NCBI GenBank assembly: GCA_021464245.1
Contig: JADCRB010000013.1
Location: forward strand, 5,458,959-5,522,958
Direction: 5' to 3'
DNA from: Carallia brachiata
Taxonomy: Eukaryota; Streptophyta; Magnoliopsida; Malpighiales; Rhizophoraceae
DNA length: 64,000 nt
In this document: positions 13,586 to 25,800 of the stretch, in pieces
Layout: each line of letters starts with the position of its first letter
Numbering within the stretch: the first letter of the stretch is position 1
The notes under the pieces: generated by a model
Told to the model about the DNA's origin: nothing
Databases searched by the model: none
Seen by the model: the letters and a program-made list of their open reading frames with translations, nothing else
Translations under genes and position numbers: made by a program

Positions 13586-14694
13586 GGAATAAAGATTAAT
13601 TTGACCCACTACGTTTTACTTTATTTTAAATTTCACCCACAACGTTTTTTTTGGTTAAATTTGGTCCACAACGTTACGTCCGTTAGTCTAATTTGGTCCT
13701 TCCGTCCATAACGCCGTTAACTCTACTGACGTGGCATGACGGAGTTTGACACGTCAGCAATTTTTCCACGTCAGCATGCCACGTCAATATCTGTTGCTGA
13801 CGTGGCATAGGTATAAAGACTAATTTGACCCACAATGTTTCAGTTTATTTTAAATTTCACCCATAACATTTTTTTATAGTTAAAATTGGCCTATAACGTT
13901 ATATCTTTTAGTCTAATTTGATTTTTTCGTACCTAACGTCATTAACTTCGCTGATGTAGCGTAACAGAATTTGACACGATATTAATTTTTTTCCAAAGAG
14001 ATGGTTCCGTATTGGCAATGCTAATGGTGGTTGGAGGCGGTGACAATAATTTGACGAGGAAATAGTGATAACAGTAAAAAAGAAAAAATTTAAAAATAAA
14101 GATAACAATGACTTTTGTTGAATTTTATTAATTTATTTTTTTGCTAGAAAAACAAAAGTATTCAAGTGGATATATATTTATGAATTTTTAGTTTTTTATT
14201 TTGTTTAAATTTGTAGAGTGTGATTTTCAGTATAAATGTTTGATTTGGATTTTAAAATTTTATTGCAAACGTGACATATTGATATAGACGAAAATTATTG
14301 ATGTGTTATACTCCGTTGCATCATATTTGCTGAGTTAACGACATTATGTACGAAAAGATCAAATTAGACTAAAAGATATAACGTTATGGACCAATTTTAA
14401 CCATAAAAAAACGTTATGGGTGAAATTTAAAATAAGCTGAAACATTGTGGGTCAAATTAACCTTTATACATATGCCACGTCAGCAACAGATGTTGACGTG
14501 GCATGCTGATGTGAAAAAATTGCTGACGTGTCAAACTCCGTTATGCCACGTCAGCAGAGTTAACGGCGTTATGAATGGAAGGACCAAATTAGACTAACGG
14601 ACGTAACGTTGTGGACCAAATTTAACAAAAAAAAACGTTATGAGTGAAATTTAAAATAAAGTAAAACGTAGTGGGTCAAATTGACCTTTATTCC
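13586..14694. mobile_element. Mutator-like foldback element, copy A (1.1 kb, long terminal inverted repeats)
   Basis: Both ends start GGAATAAAG when read inward, and the arms match as inverted repeats for more than 400 bases. A perfect 9-bp direct repeat, TTTTTTTTA, flanks it at 13577-13585 and 14695-14703; 9-bp duplications and long terminal inverted repeats are typical of Mutator-like elements, though a T-rich duplication is weaker evidence than a complex one. Each arm is itself bipartite: the block TTTGACCCAC followed by TTTAAATTTCACCCA occurs twice per arm about 230 bases apart. TGACGT or its complement occurs nine times in the element. The 66-codon reverse-strand frame inside is not recognisable as a transposase, so the element is non-autonomous. 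Confidence 0.88.
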
Positions 14695-14703
14695 TTTTTT
14701 TTA

Positions 14704-17700
14704 ATGTTTTGATGGGTACTGTGAAGTTGGAGGGTTGTGGGGGTTTGATGTAAGAGGTTAGAAATCTGTGTCAATTAAGTTGTCCTCTTTGGTGATATAA
14801 ATCCATATATTTCAAATTTCAGTTGAGGTGGGGCTGTCCCCTCAAAGTTTTTGGACAGTACAAAAGGCAAAAGAATATGGATCCTAATCAAAGAGGAATG
14901 CATGGGGGCCACGATGGGAACCCAAACTTTTCTTACCTTGTGGAAGGGGGCACTCATGCAATGCTCTGTCCACCTTCTTCTGGGCTTTGGTTTTCTTTGC
15001 TTCCTTTTTTGGTTTTTATGCTCAACAAAGCTAATATTCCATTCATTCAAAGCCCATACAGGAATCTACATTCAGAAGGGTGTACAATTGATAAGGAATT
15101 GAGGATACAGCTTAGTTAGAAGACTGTAGTTCGAATTTCAGTTTCCTCTCTCACCTCTCCTCCTATACCATAATGGGCTGTCATCTTCAGTGCAAACAAA
15201 AAAGCAAAAAAAAAATGGTCCAATCATGGAGGCATGTTCATAGACTATCAGCAACTTGATTAACTTGTCTACAGAAGTATGAACGTGTGAAATTCATTGC
15301 TTATAGCAAATCCCTGCATTCTCACATAATAATTAAGATCAATCTCCAAACGGCAAACAATGGAGCTATCATTGATAGCGTCAACCACTAATATAGGAAT
15401 TTGACTCAATGACAACGTTTGCACTAATCAACCTTTTTGAATTTTGACATGCCCATGCTTCCCTTATTGCATAAGCTTTAGCTGCCACTACCAAAGGGGT
15501 CTTCTCTCTCATCCTTAATTATACAGCACAATTTCCTCTCTTTTAGCTGAAGGCCCACATACCCTTATAAAAAAACAAAAAGAAAAAGGCCCTCTAATCT
15601 GGACGGTCAAAACAACACTTGCATGGATGTCCCCCCACAATGGCATTTTTCTTTTCTATTCTTAAACACCCCCAAACTCCCATAAAAGAATCCTATAAAA
15701 TAAAAGCAGTTAAAGTTTCAAGGAACTCACATATGGTTGCTATAAATTATAATGAAATGCCAATTTCAAAGACCCATTTGTTTAATAAGTTTTTGGATAA
15801 AAAAAAATTTGTTTAATAAGTGTTGATGAAAGTGAGGGACTATTTCCCGATTTAGACAAAAATCTAACATACTAAAAGGCAAAGGAGAGTATCCATGGTT
15901 AACTCTCTTTTCAATTCAATATATAAGTCGTTAATACTCAACCATATATTCTAAAAATCTTAAGTTTTGATTTTAATAAAAAAAATATAAGATTTATAAA
16001 AAATAGACTGTTATTTTTTTGAGTAAAAATAAAACACTATTTTTATTGTGTAGTGTATTCTAATAGATAAAAAAAAGTAACTGTAATATCACTTTTATAT
16101 CTCTATTTTGAAAAGGCTTGTAGTGCGAGTCAAGAATAAAAATCCCACAAATTCACCCAAAAAAAAAAAAAATGAAAAGAAAGAAAGTGCACAAACCCAT
16201 TATTGTTAATCCAGAAATCATTTCTTGCACAATGCATTTTCCTTTCTTTATGTGGGTAATTCAATGACTTGCCATGTCATGATTCCACTTTAGTTTGGCA
16301 GGATTTTTGTGTGAGGGGTGGAGTAAGGCCAAAGATAAGGGACATTATATTTATTGCATATTTGAATCCAGAAATCCCCACCTATGGATGAAAAGTTTGA
16401 AAGAGTGGAACCATAAAGGAGCACAAACCAAAAAAAGAGCAAAGGAGAGAAGTTTTTTTTCAACTATTCTTGGTTCTATGTTTGGCAGATTGCTGTGCAA
16501 GTGTAAACGTCAGCCTTCCACACTAGCACCTTATTTATCCTTCTAAATCCAATTAATGGGGTCTTGAAAATTGTGGTTGTGAACCCAATTCCTCCATCTT
16601 TGGTAAAAAACATTATGCGCACTTTTTCTCTCTCTAGTTATAGGGGTTTTGTCTTAATAAAGTGCTGCAATAATTCCCTCTTGTCTACATTAGGCACCAC
16701 TGAAAAGCTAGCCACTAAAATCGCCCATGTTTATAATTAAAGCTTTGTTTGATCTAATTAGTCAGCAAACATGATAGCTTAGGCTTATGGAATGGAATTT
16801 CCATGTGGATGGATAGCATGTAGGGACTTTGGATTGAACAAAGTGTGGCTTATACAGTAAAAAGTTGTTCTTTCAGTGAAATGATATCTACCAAGAATCC
16901 AAAAGAGAGTGATCAATATTATCCATTGTTTTAAAATCTTTGCCCCCCACTTTCTGTCCCGTCCCCTTTCAAAAGTTTCCACATCGACACAGTGAAAAGG
17001 TAGTACATGATTTTGGTGTTGAAAGTTGAGACTTGACAAGTTACAATTAGGAACCATTGCTAAAAGAGTGGAGCAAACTTAATGGAGGAACAATTTGGAC
17101 ACATCATCTCTGTGGAAAAGTGTTGGAATTATAAGTGTATTTTTAAAGGCTTGTTGTCTCATATCGGAAGTGAGTATTGTTAAGCTTATTTATAAGACAA
17201 CATTTGTCCTATGCATTGTACAAGAAAAGACTAAATATAACCTTGTACATGGGTGAAAGACCCAAATTCAAGCCTGACATGAGAGACCTAATGCACGCAA
17301 TAGACAAGTCTAACTTGGTCTGTTCTCAAGCCCCAATTTTTTTAGACCTTTAGAGTCCACAGTTAAAGCAGCTGTTTTTTTGACTTTAAGTGTTTTTGAT
17401 TTTTCACTTAATAATTTCTAATTGTTGAAAAACTAGTTGTTGCAGTCATTAAATTCAGCTTTAATGCCTATTATTCATCTTTATGTGACATTAAACCTGT
17501 ATCAATATAAAAGAACTTATTAGTTACCTTTGCGAATGCAGCTCTTTCAATTCTCTTCTTCTTCCCATTTGCATTCTGAAATTCATTGAATTATTCTATT
17601 TCCTTATTTGTGAGGTGCATAACAGTAAAAGAATCTATCGTATTTTAAGAGAATAGTTGTTATTACATTTGCAGCACCGTGACTACTTGTCCATAAAGGC

Positions 17701-17989
17701 ACAAATTTATTCTTAACACACTTCAGATTTTATATATCTTTTATTGATTTATTTTTTCCTTTTGCATCCTTATTTTCTTTATTATTTCTGAGCAGGAGTG
17801 CATATCTTTGTGTCATCATCAATACATTGCAAACACATGGGTTATGGGCCTTCTGACATGGACCATAATAACTTGTTGTCCATGTTTTGACTCCATTTGG
17901 AAGATCGTGGTTCTAACTCCTAAGCCTGGCCTTGTGGGTCATACGACATTAAGCACACAACCCATCTCTCAGGCTTGTGATTCCAGTAT
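14704..17989. other. Intergenic between two inverted foldback copies; SINE-like and LTR-like scraps
   Basis: About 3.3 kb lying between two oppositely oriented copies of the same foldback family. Frames up to 98 codons at 14823-15119 overlap a reverse-strand frame and have no domain. A tRNA-SINE-like fragment may lie at about 15080-15180 (a TTAGTTAGA word followed by GTTCGAATTTCAG and a pyrimidine-rich tail, resembling the SINE at 27176). From 17121 a TGTTGGAATTATAAG start followed by TCTCATATCGGAAG resembles the 5' end of some plant LTRs, but no 3' end was found. Confidence 0.45.
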
Positions 17990-17998
17990 ATTTCAAAA

Positions 17999-19098
17999 GG
18001 AATAAATCCCAATATGAAACACACATTTTATTTTATTTTAAATTTTATTTATAACGTTTTTTTATTAAATTTAATTTATAAACGTTATATCCGTTAGTTT
18101 AATTTGATCTTTCTGTCCATAACACCGTTAACTCTGCTGACGTGGCATGACGGAGTTTGACACGTCATCAATTTTTCTATGTCAGCATGCCACGTCAACA
18201 TTTGTTGCTGACGTGACATAGAGATAAAGGCTAATTTGACCCACAAGGTTTCAGTTTATTTTAAATTTCACCCATAACGTTTTTTTTTGTTAAAATTGGT
18301 CCATAACGTTATATCTTTTAGTCTAATTTGATATTTTCATACATAACGTCGTTAACTCAACAAATATGATGTGACGGAGTATGACACATGAATAATTTTC
18401 GCCTATGTCAACATATCACGTTTGCAGTAAAATTTTAAAATTCAAATCAAACATTTATACTGAAAATCACACTCTTCAAATTCAAACAAAATAAAAAACT
18501 AAAATTCATAAATATATATCCACTTGAATACTTTTATTTTTTTTAACAAAAAAAATAAATTAATAAAAATTCAATAAAAGTTATTGTTATCTTTATCTTT
18601 AAATTTTTTCTTTTCTGTTATTGTCACTATTTCCTCTTCAAACCATCGCCGCCGCCTCCAACCATCATTAGCATTGCTAGTACAGAGCCATCTCTTTGGA
18701 AAAAAATTAATAACGTGTCAAATTCTGTTACGCTACATCAGCAAAATTAATGACGTTATATATGAAAAAATCAAATTAAATTAAAAAATATAACGTTATG
18801 GACCAATTTTAACAAAAAAAAACGTTATGGGTGAAATTTAAAATAAACTGAAATATTGTGGGTCAAATTAGCTTTTATACTTATGTCACGTCATATGTTG
18901 ATGTGACATGCTTACGTGGAAAAATTGATGACGTGTCAAACTCTATCATACCACGTCAGTAGAGTTAACGGCGTTATAGACGGAGGAATAAATTAGGCTA
19001 ACGGGCATAACGTTATGAACCAAATTTAACAAAAAAAATATTATTGACAAAATTTAAAATAAGATAAAACGTAGTAGGTCAAATTGACATTTGTTTTT
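17999..19098. mobile_element. Mutator-like foldback element, copy B (inverted relative to copy A)
   Basis: Same family as the element at 13586-14694: bipartite arms with TTTGACCCAC, TTTAAATTTCACCCATAACG and CTGACGTGGCATGACGG, and about 1100 bases long. A perfect 9-bp direct repeat ATTTCAAAA flanks it (17990-17998 and 19099-19107). The central region is the reverse complement of copy A: the related 66-codon frame is on the + strand here (18584-18784) and on the - strand there. That frame is simply shared sequence and matches no protein I recognise. Confidence 0.88.
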
Positions 19099-19107
19099 AT
19101 TTCAAAA

Positions 19108-20894
19108 AGGAATCTAACGTTACTATCTTCAGCAGGTCACATTTATTCGGCAGCAATTTTTAAATGAATCTAGTTCATAGACCCCCAGTTAATTGTTTGG
19201 ATGGAAAGAAACGGTAATGTAAAATGTATCCATATATGTTCATTTGAAACAAATGAAATAAGTTTTTCATTTAAAAAGAACAAATAAAAAGGCTTTCAAA
19301 GGGTTAGAAACAGCCTCTTTGCCATCGAGTTAACGGATAAAATTGTCTATGAAATATGAAAAGTATAATTTTACGAATAAATTCAATTTGTATGTTTTTT
19401 TGTTTTTGGAACAGTTCAATTTGTTTTGGTATGAAGAAAAAAAAAATAAAAAAAAATAAAAATATATATATATATATATATATACATTCTATTTGGAGGA
19501 CACTGATTTAACAGTGATCAATTTAGAGTATCCCGTGATGACTCTGTTATTCACTTTAGGTCAGATCTATTGAAAATTTGTTTTAAATCTTAAAAAGTGA
19601 GACCTGCAAATGTAGAAAGGCTTAAAACAAGATTTTAATTTCTATATTTATGTGTTTCAGTGTTTTTATTCAGTTCTTCTTTAAAAACAAATTCCGTCAT
19701 TCACTATTATTACGTCCACAATTTATAATTTACGACCATTAGTCAGCTGTTATTTCTATCACATGTTACCTAGTCTTTTTTTTTTTTTTTTGAAAACATG
19801 CTACCTAGTCAATTGTTACATTAATATTATTTGTTGACGTGACATTTTTTATTTTTTTTTGAAAATTCGTTAAAATTTAGCTTAAATTTAGGTGTTTTTT
19901 TCAATTTTTTTTCCATTTTGTGTGTGTTTTTTTTTTCTGAAAATTACTAATTTTAGTTTATATTAAAAAAAAAAGAAAGTAAAAACCCTTCCTCTCCAAA
20001 GAGGAAGTTCACGTGACGGAGCAGGCCGCCGGACCACTTGTACCGATGGCCACTTGAATTACTGCTTATGATCATGATTATCTCTCTTTTTCCTGTTAAA
20101 AAAAAAAAAAAAATCTCGCTTTGGACAAAATGCTGAAACATCAGATCTGAGATCGAAAACTTTGGAAAAAAATCTTTGAAACCCCTTTTTAAAATCACGG
20201 CTTAATGCAAACCAAAAAATCACGGCTTAATAGTACCATTTGCAAATTTCAGATCTTGGGGCAATCCGAAACCGTTAAAAAATTCAATCGGCTTGCTTTA
20301 TCTTCTTGTTTGTTTTTTTTTTTTTTTTTTTTTTGAATTTTTTTGTGTAAGATTAAGAAACAAATTCGGAGAACGTGGAAACCCAGAAGCTAGCACGAGC
20401 GCGAGCCAGGAGAGAATTGAAAACCCAGAAGCTAGTTCATAGTTTTTTTTTTTTTAGGCTTCTAATTCTAGCCCTCTTTCTGTCTCTCTCTATTTTTTCT
20501 AAATTTTTTTAAATTTAAAGCAACTGATTAAAAATAAAAAATAATTGAGAGTGTCTAAAATTTGAATATTTGACATCGCATTTAGTAGTATACAATTAAT
20601 ACTGTTTAATCTATAGGCTCACAGTTCTCTATCTCTCTCTGTAAAGTTACGTAATTGGATGACTCTTTTGAAATTAGAGTGAAAAGGGGGCGTGGAGGTG
20701 GTGGCAGATAATAATAGTAATAGTAATAATCAGAAGATTGTTCGGATGGCGTTTGTGACTTTAGGCAAGGTGGTGGGCGGTGGCTATGGAGGGCGTTGAG
20801 CCTGAAGTTGAAAGACAACAGGATCAGAGGATTGTATATATAGTTATTTTAAGTCTATTGAAAACTAACTTTCATGTTTGCAGCCAGCAATTTT
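19108..20894. other. Intergenic, no gene seen
   Basis: Contains a TA dinucleotide repeat at about 19464-19485, several poly-T runs (longest near 20311-20334) and an AATAGT-type trinucleotide tract near 20709-20728. Reverse-strand frames at 19953-20198 and 20606-20818 are short and one is largely a simple repeat (a run of Tyr). Confidence 0.55.
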
Positions 20895-20966
20895 TTCCGA
20901 TTTGGGAAAGGGTACTATGCTCCTGATCGGAGGAGGCTCCCATAAAGGGCTCGTCATTGCTTTAAG

Positions 20967-21688
20967 AGTGTTTGGGTAAACTTTTAAAAGTATATATTTA
21001 TATTTTATTTTTAAAAAATAAGAAAATAAGTGTTTGGTAAATTTTTTGTTACTGCTATTTAATTCAACTTATTTCTTTATTTGATTCCTTAACAGCAGTT
21101 AATTGAAAAATAGTTTCAGACTACTTTTTACTATTTTTTAAATTATTTTTATTTTTTAATATTAATAATAATTCATATAAACTAAATTACCCTTAAAAAT
21201 ATTTATATAATTTCATTGTTATTTTTTATACTTACCAAATGAATTGGATATGTTAATTCATTTTATTAGTATTTATATAACTTTAATATTTTTTTTTCAA
21301 TTGTTCTTAAATAATATTTTTTTCATTTCAATTTTCTTTAATATTGACACTTATAAAAAAATTTCAAATATAATAATTTTTATTATTTAGTAAAAATTAA
21401 TTTTTTTAAAAAATTTAAAGTTAAATAAAACAATTCTCAATAATATTTATAGAATATTATTCTAAAAATATAAAATTATAGAATATAAAAATAAAATTTT
21501 CAATTTGATATATTTATATAAATTAGATATCTAAATTAGACATTTCATTATTCAACAATAACAATAAATACAAAATTAACCAAACACTTCATTAGTTGTA
21601 TCAATAATTAATAACAGTAAATAAGAATTAGTAATAGTAATGAGCAGCAGTAACGCAACAACAACATTGAATATGTAAGTCAAACAGA
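20967..21688 (+). mobile_element. hAT-like non-autonomous element, copy 1
   Basis: The left end reads AGTGTTTGGGTAAAC and the right end, read inward, ATCTGTTTGACTTAC. Flanks GCTTTAAG (20959-20966) and TCTTTAAG (21689-21696) match at 7 of 8 positions, which fits an 8-bp hAT duplication. The equivalent place in the second segmental copy (near 30325) has no insertion. A second copy in reverse orientation lies at 29011-29753. No transposase frame. The hAT label is an inference from the 8-bp duplication. Confidence 0.7.
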
Positions 21689-22529
21689 TCTTTAAGGACT
21701 TCCTCCCCTTGCTGTACATTGCTCGATCGCTCTACCTTTACAGTTTTCATTCAGTTGGATATTTGAGAATTGAGACACTAAACCCGTTCTGCACTTCAAA
21801 CATAACTGAGATACTTACTTTTGGGTGGGTCGTCCATGGAAACAACTGGTGAGCATTTTTTTTCAAGTATAGAGATTACTCCATCATAACACAGCTTTGA
21901 ATTGCGAACATTGTTTATTTTTGAGAAAAAAAATCACGAAATCTTCCCAAATGCCCATGCAAAGAGTGGGGCCTGTTGTAAGGCCATTTAGTCATCCAAG
22001 GAAACGACACATTTAAAACAATAATTAATGGGGTCCAGATTTGGCTGTCTTCGCTGGCAATATTATTTTTTCTACTTTGACCCATCGATTTTAACTTGAA
22101 AACGAAAGATGGGGCCTTGCAAAGTGTGCTGTTGATTACCCCCACATAATTAATTCTTATAGCAAAGAGACAAGAAGATAAAAGAAATGGAATAGATCCT
22201 AAAGGCAGAACAAAGTTTGATCTGTGAACTCAAATGTCGAAGATACTTGGATTTCTGCATCAGGAATTAAATTGATCCTTTTTTCCCCAACGCGATCGCC
22301 CCGGAAAAGAAGAAAGTGAATTGTTTCAAATCCAATCCAGTTTTTGTGCCAAAGAAGATATGCCTTCAGTCTTTGCCTAAGAGGGAAAGAAGTGAGAGCC
22401 AGAGGAACAAACAAGGAAAGACAGAAAAAATAATTCCAGGTTTTGGCGTTAGATCCTTTGCTCTTAGTTAATTTTTTATTTAGATCACAGAATACATAAT
22501 CGATCGTTCGGTCATAGGTATAATCCAGT

Positions 22530-22680
22530 TATATATCTTATGAGATTAGAAGTTAGATTTTGATGATTGGTATCTACTTATGGGGTTTTAAGATGATTGC
22601 TCTAAATATATCTTATGAGATTAGAAGTTAGATTTTAATGATTGCTCTTAGTGATGCTTGTGTTAAAGTTAATTAGTTTA
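22530..22680 (+). repeat. 78-bp tandem repeat upstream of oxidase copy 1
   Basis: The word CTTATGAGATTAGAAGTTAG followed by ATTTT(G/A)ATGATTG occurs at about 22536 and again at about 22612. The second segmental copy has this word only once, near 31797, so the repeat arose after the duplication or was lost from the other copy. Confidence 0.7.
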
Positions 22681-22843
22681 GTTAAAGTTTTTGATACAAG
22701 TAATATGGTTATATGGTTGTAAAGTTGATTGAATAGCGCATCCAATCAAATTTAGGATTAAGAGTTTGTCATTATTGTTGTTGTAGTTATATAAATTTAT
22801 GTTTTTTTGGTTAAGGATTTCAGGGTATCTGCTTCTAGGTGCA

Positions 22844-25800
22844 ATGGCATTTGAACCGGTTAATGTCAATGAGTTCCAAGAATTGGCTAGACAGGCACTC
22901 CCAAAGATGATTTATGATTACTACAGTGGAGGTGCAGAGGACCAGTTTACACTAGAAGAAAATGTGAAAGCATTTCAAAGAATTTGGTAAACTCTGAAGA
23001 TTTCAATTTTGCTAATAGTAACAAGAGATTTTTTCATCAGCTTTTGTTGGTTTTTATCAGGTTTCGACCTAGAGTCCTTGTGGATGTCAGTAGAATAACA
23101 ATGTCTACAACTATACTGGGTTATCCTTTGGGAGCTCCAATCATGATAGCTCCAACTTCTCAGCATAAGCTAGCTCATCCTGAAGGTCCTTCTACTTCTA
23201 TGTTCTGACAGTAGAGATCTAAAGTTTTGCAAAACTTTTCAATTTCTTGTGATTTTCTTATCATTGTTTCTGTTGAATTATCTCAGGGGAGGTTGCCACT
23301 TCCAGAGCTGCAGCTGCTTGCAATAGCTTAATGGTAATTCCCCATTCAACATTTGTGATCATTTATTGATAAAATACAAAAATTAGGAAATAAATTATAA
23401 TATTTTTGAGTTTCTCCACCTCCAAAGTTGGAAGTTTAGGTAGATTTAAAATTCCAAGGTTTTTTTGACATTGTATCAGGTATTAGTTTACTATTTTTAC
23501 TGCATTTGCCATGAGGCAGTTTAGCCCTTGACTTATAAGTTTTGCCCATTTCAGTTTAGTTTATTTATGACACGTGCTAATCAGGCTAAACTTGTGTTAA
23601 AGTGTATAAAGTCCTGCATCAGTAAAATACAAATATCTAACATTAATTATAATACTCTTAGGTTTCTCCACCGAAAAACTTGAACTTTTAAGTAAACCAA
23701 AGTTCCAAAATTTTATTTGACAGTTTAGTTTGGTGATTGAAACTTGGACAACTTGTTCCTTTATTCTTTGTAGGTTTTGTCGTTCTCGTCCTCCTGCAGT
23801 ATGGAGGAGGTGGCAGCTAGCTGCAATGCTGTTCGATTCTTTCAACTATATGTACTTGGCCTTCTACGAGATCTTTCTATAGTTTTGCTTGAGTTGCAAA
23901 ATTTTGCCTCATCCTTGCAATATCATTGATTTGTGCTAAACTACAATTGGAAACATGTTTATTGTATAGGTTCATCAAAGAAGAGATATTACTGCTATGA
24001 CAGTGCAAAGAGCAGAAAGAATGGATTTAAGGCTATTGTGCTAACTGCTGACAGACCAAGACTTGGACGAAGGGAGATAGACTTTAAGAATAAGTACTAA
24101 AAAAATTTTCTTTCATTTATTCGGTTTCATGGCATAGATAATTAGGTCATTAATATAGTCTCTATTATTGAGGGGATTGAAATATGGATGAAAACATTCT
24201 TGGTAAGATGATAGTTGAATGATTGAGATAGAGATACACCAATAGTGTTTTGGACTATGAAGAAACAACATGTCTAAAATCCCAAAGTAATTTATAGGGT
24301 AAATTATATCAAACGACAATTATGGAAGCAATATTGTATCTGGTCTATGTTGGACGATGAAGAAACAATATGTCTAAAAATGAGTGTGGTGGAGATGATG
24401 ATGCTTTGGTGGTTCTTGCTGCTCCCACTAGGAAGGATCAACTAAGAAATGAAGATATTCATGATAAATAGGTATGGTACTGACTACAAATAAAGGAAAA
24501 AACTAGAAAAAATATAGAATATAGTCAAAGAGTAGCCATAAATAGTAGAAAGTTTTTTTTTAAGCAAAAAAAATTGTAAATTTTTCTTTTAAATCAATAC
24601 TTAGGGTAATACTATATAAATTTAGGATAAGTTTTAAAAAAAATAATTTTTTTGTTATTTTTTAAAGACTATACTCATTCGTATGACTAATTTATGGCTA
24701 TTTCATATGTTCTTTTAATAGGACTTGAAAATAAATTGAGTGAGTGACATTTACATTAATTTGGATATGTTCAACGTTAAGTTACTATACTTCAATTTAG
24801 AGAGGTCTGCAAATACATGTGGATAATAAGAGGGAGAGGACATCCTAGATTGACTTGAAAATCTTTAAGTGCAAAGAATTTGTAATTATAATTTACTTCT
24901 AAATTAGTTCATAATAAAATAAAGGGTCCAGTTACGTAGCCATACGTTGGAAAAAGGGGAAAGAGACGACCTGACGTGGCCAGGATGGGTTTCGTTCCAT
25001 GCCGGACCCGCACTTTTTCTTTTATTTTTTTTTAAAAAATCTTTAGTATATGCACATAAAATAAGTAGAATGTGCATATAAACTTATCGTAGTCATATGT
25101 GTACACATTTTTAATAAAAATACAATCAAGTAACAACTTTTTTGATAATTGTATACACATTTTTATCATCCCTCTTTCACATTTATTTTTTTTTAAAAAA
25201 ATGAAGACATGGGACCTACCTATGCAAAACCACAATGCCACATCATCTTACCTGATCCATGCAGTTTTTTTTCCTAAAATAAAATGACTAGAAAATATTT
25301 ATATAGTCATTTCCAACTATATTTGATATTCAAGTATAGATATTTCTTTTGTGAAAATAAAGATAAGGGTAGACTTGACTTATATCAGACTCTACAAATA
25401 TAAAAGTATCATGAACGCACATCAAAGCTTTGTTGTTATTGTTGTATTAAATTTCACAGCATACTCTAGATTATGCGTAGATTTGGCTTGAGCTCTTTTA
25501 TTTGGGGGAATTGATCATGAATGTTTGTCTGTAATGTAATTAAAATTGTTGATGTTTTTATTCTCTGTCATTCAATGAGATGCAATAAGCTTCTTTTTTT
25601 TTTTTTTTGCAACAATGATCTCTTGCAGATTTGTTTTGCCTCAACTGAAGAATTTGGAGGATGTTCCATTAGTTGAAGTTTCCTCTGTAAGTAAAACAAC
25701 TGAAGTCTGGTGGAGTCTAATGAACATCTAAATATGAAATGTCATGCCTGTTTCCGTCTCTATGTTTGCTTCTAAAAGGCTTGAAATCTTTTCATCTCCA

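Noticed and set aside
13908..14108. 66-codon frame with a related frame at 18584-18784
   Set aside because: The similarity reflects two copies of one foldback transposon. The frame has no recognisable domain and no larger transposase context.
14823..15119. Forward frame of 98 codons with an overlapping reverse frame of 91 codons
   Set aside because: No domain, no splice-compatible neighbours, and competing frames on both strands over the same bases.
17121..17340. Possible LTR or TRIM starting TGTTGG
   Set aside because: The start and a TCGGAAG word are suggestive, but no matching 3' end, target duplication, or second LTR was found. It is mentioned only as a scrap.
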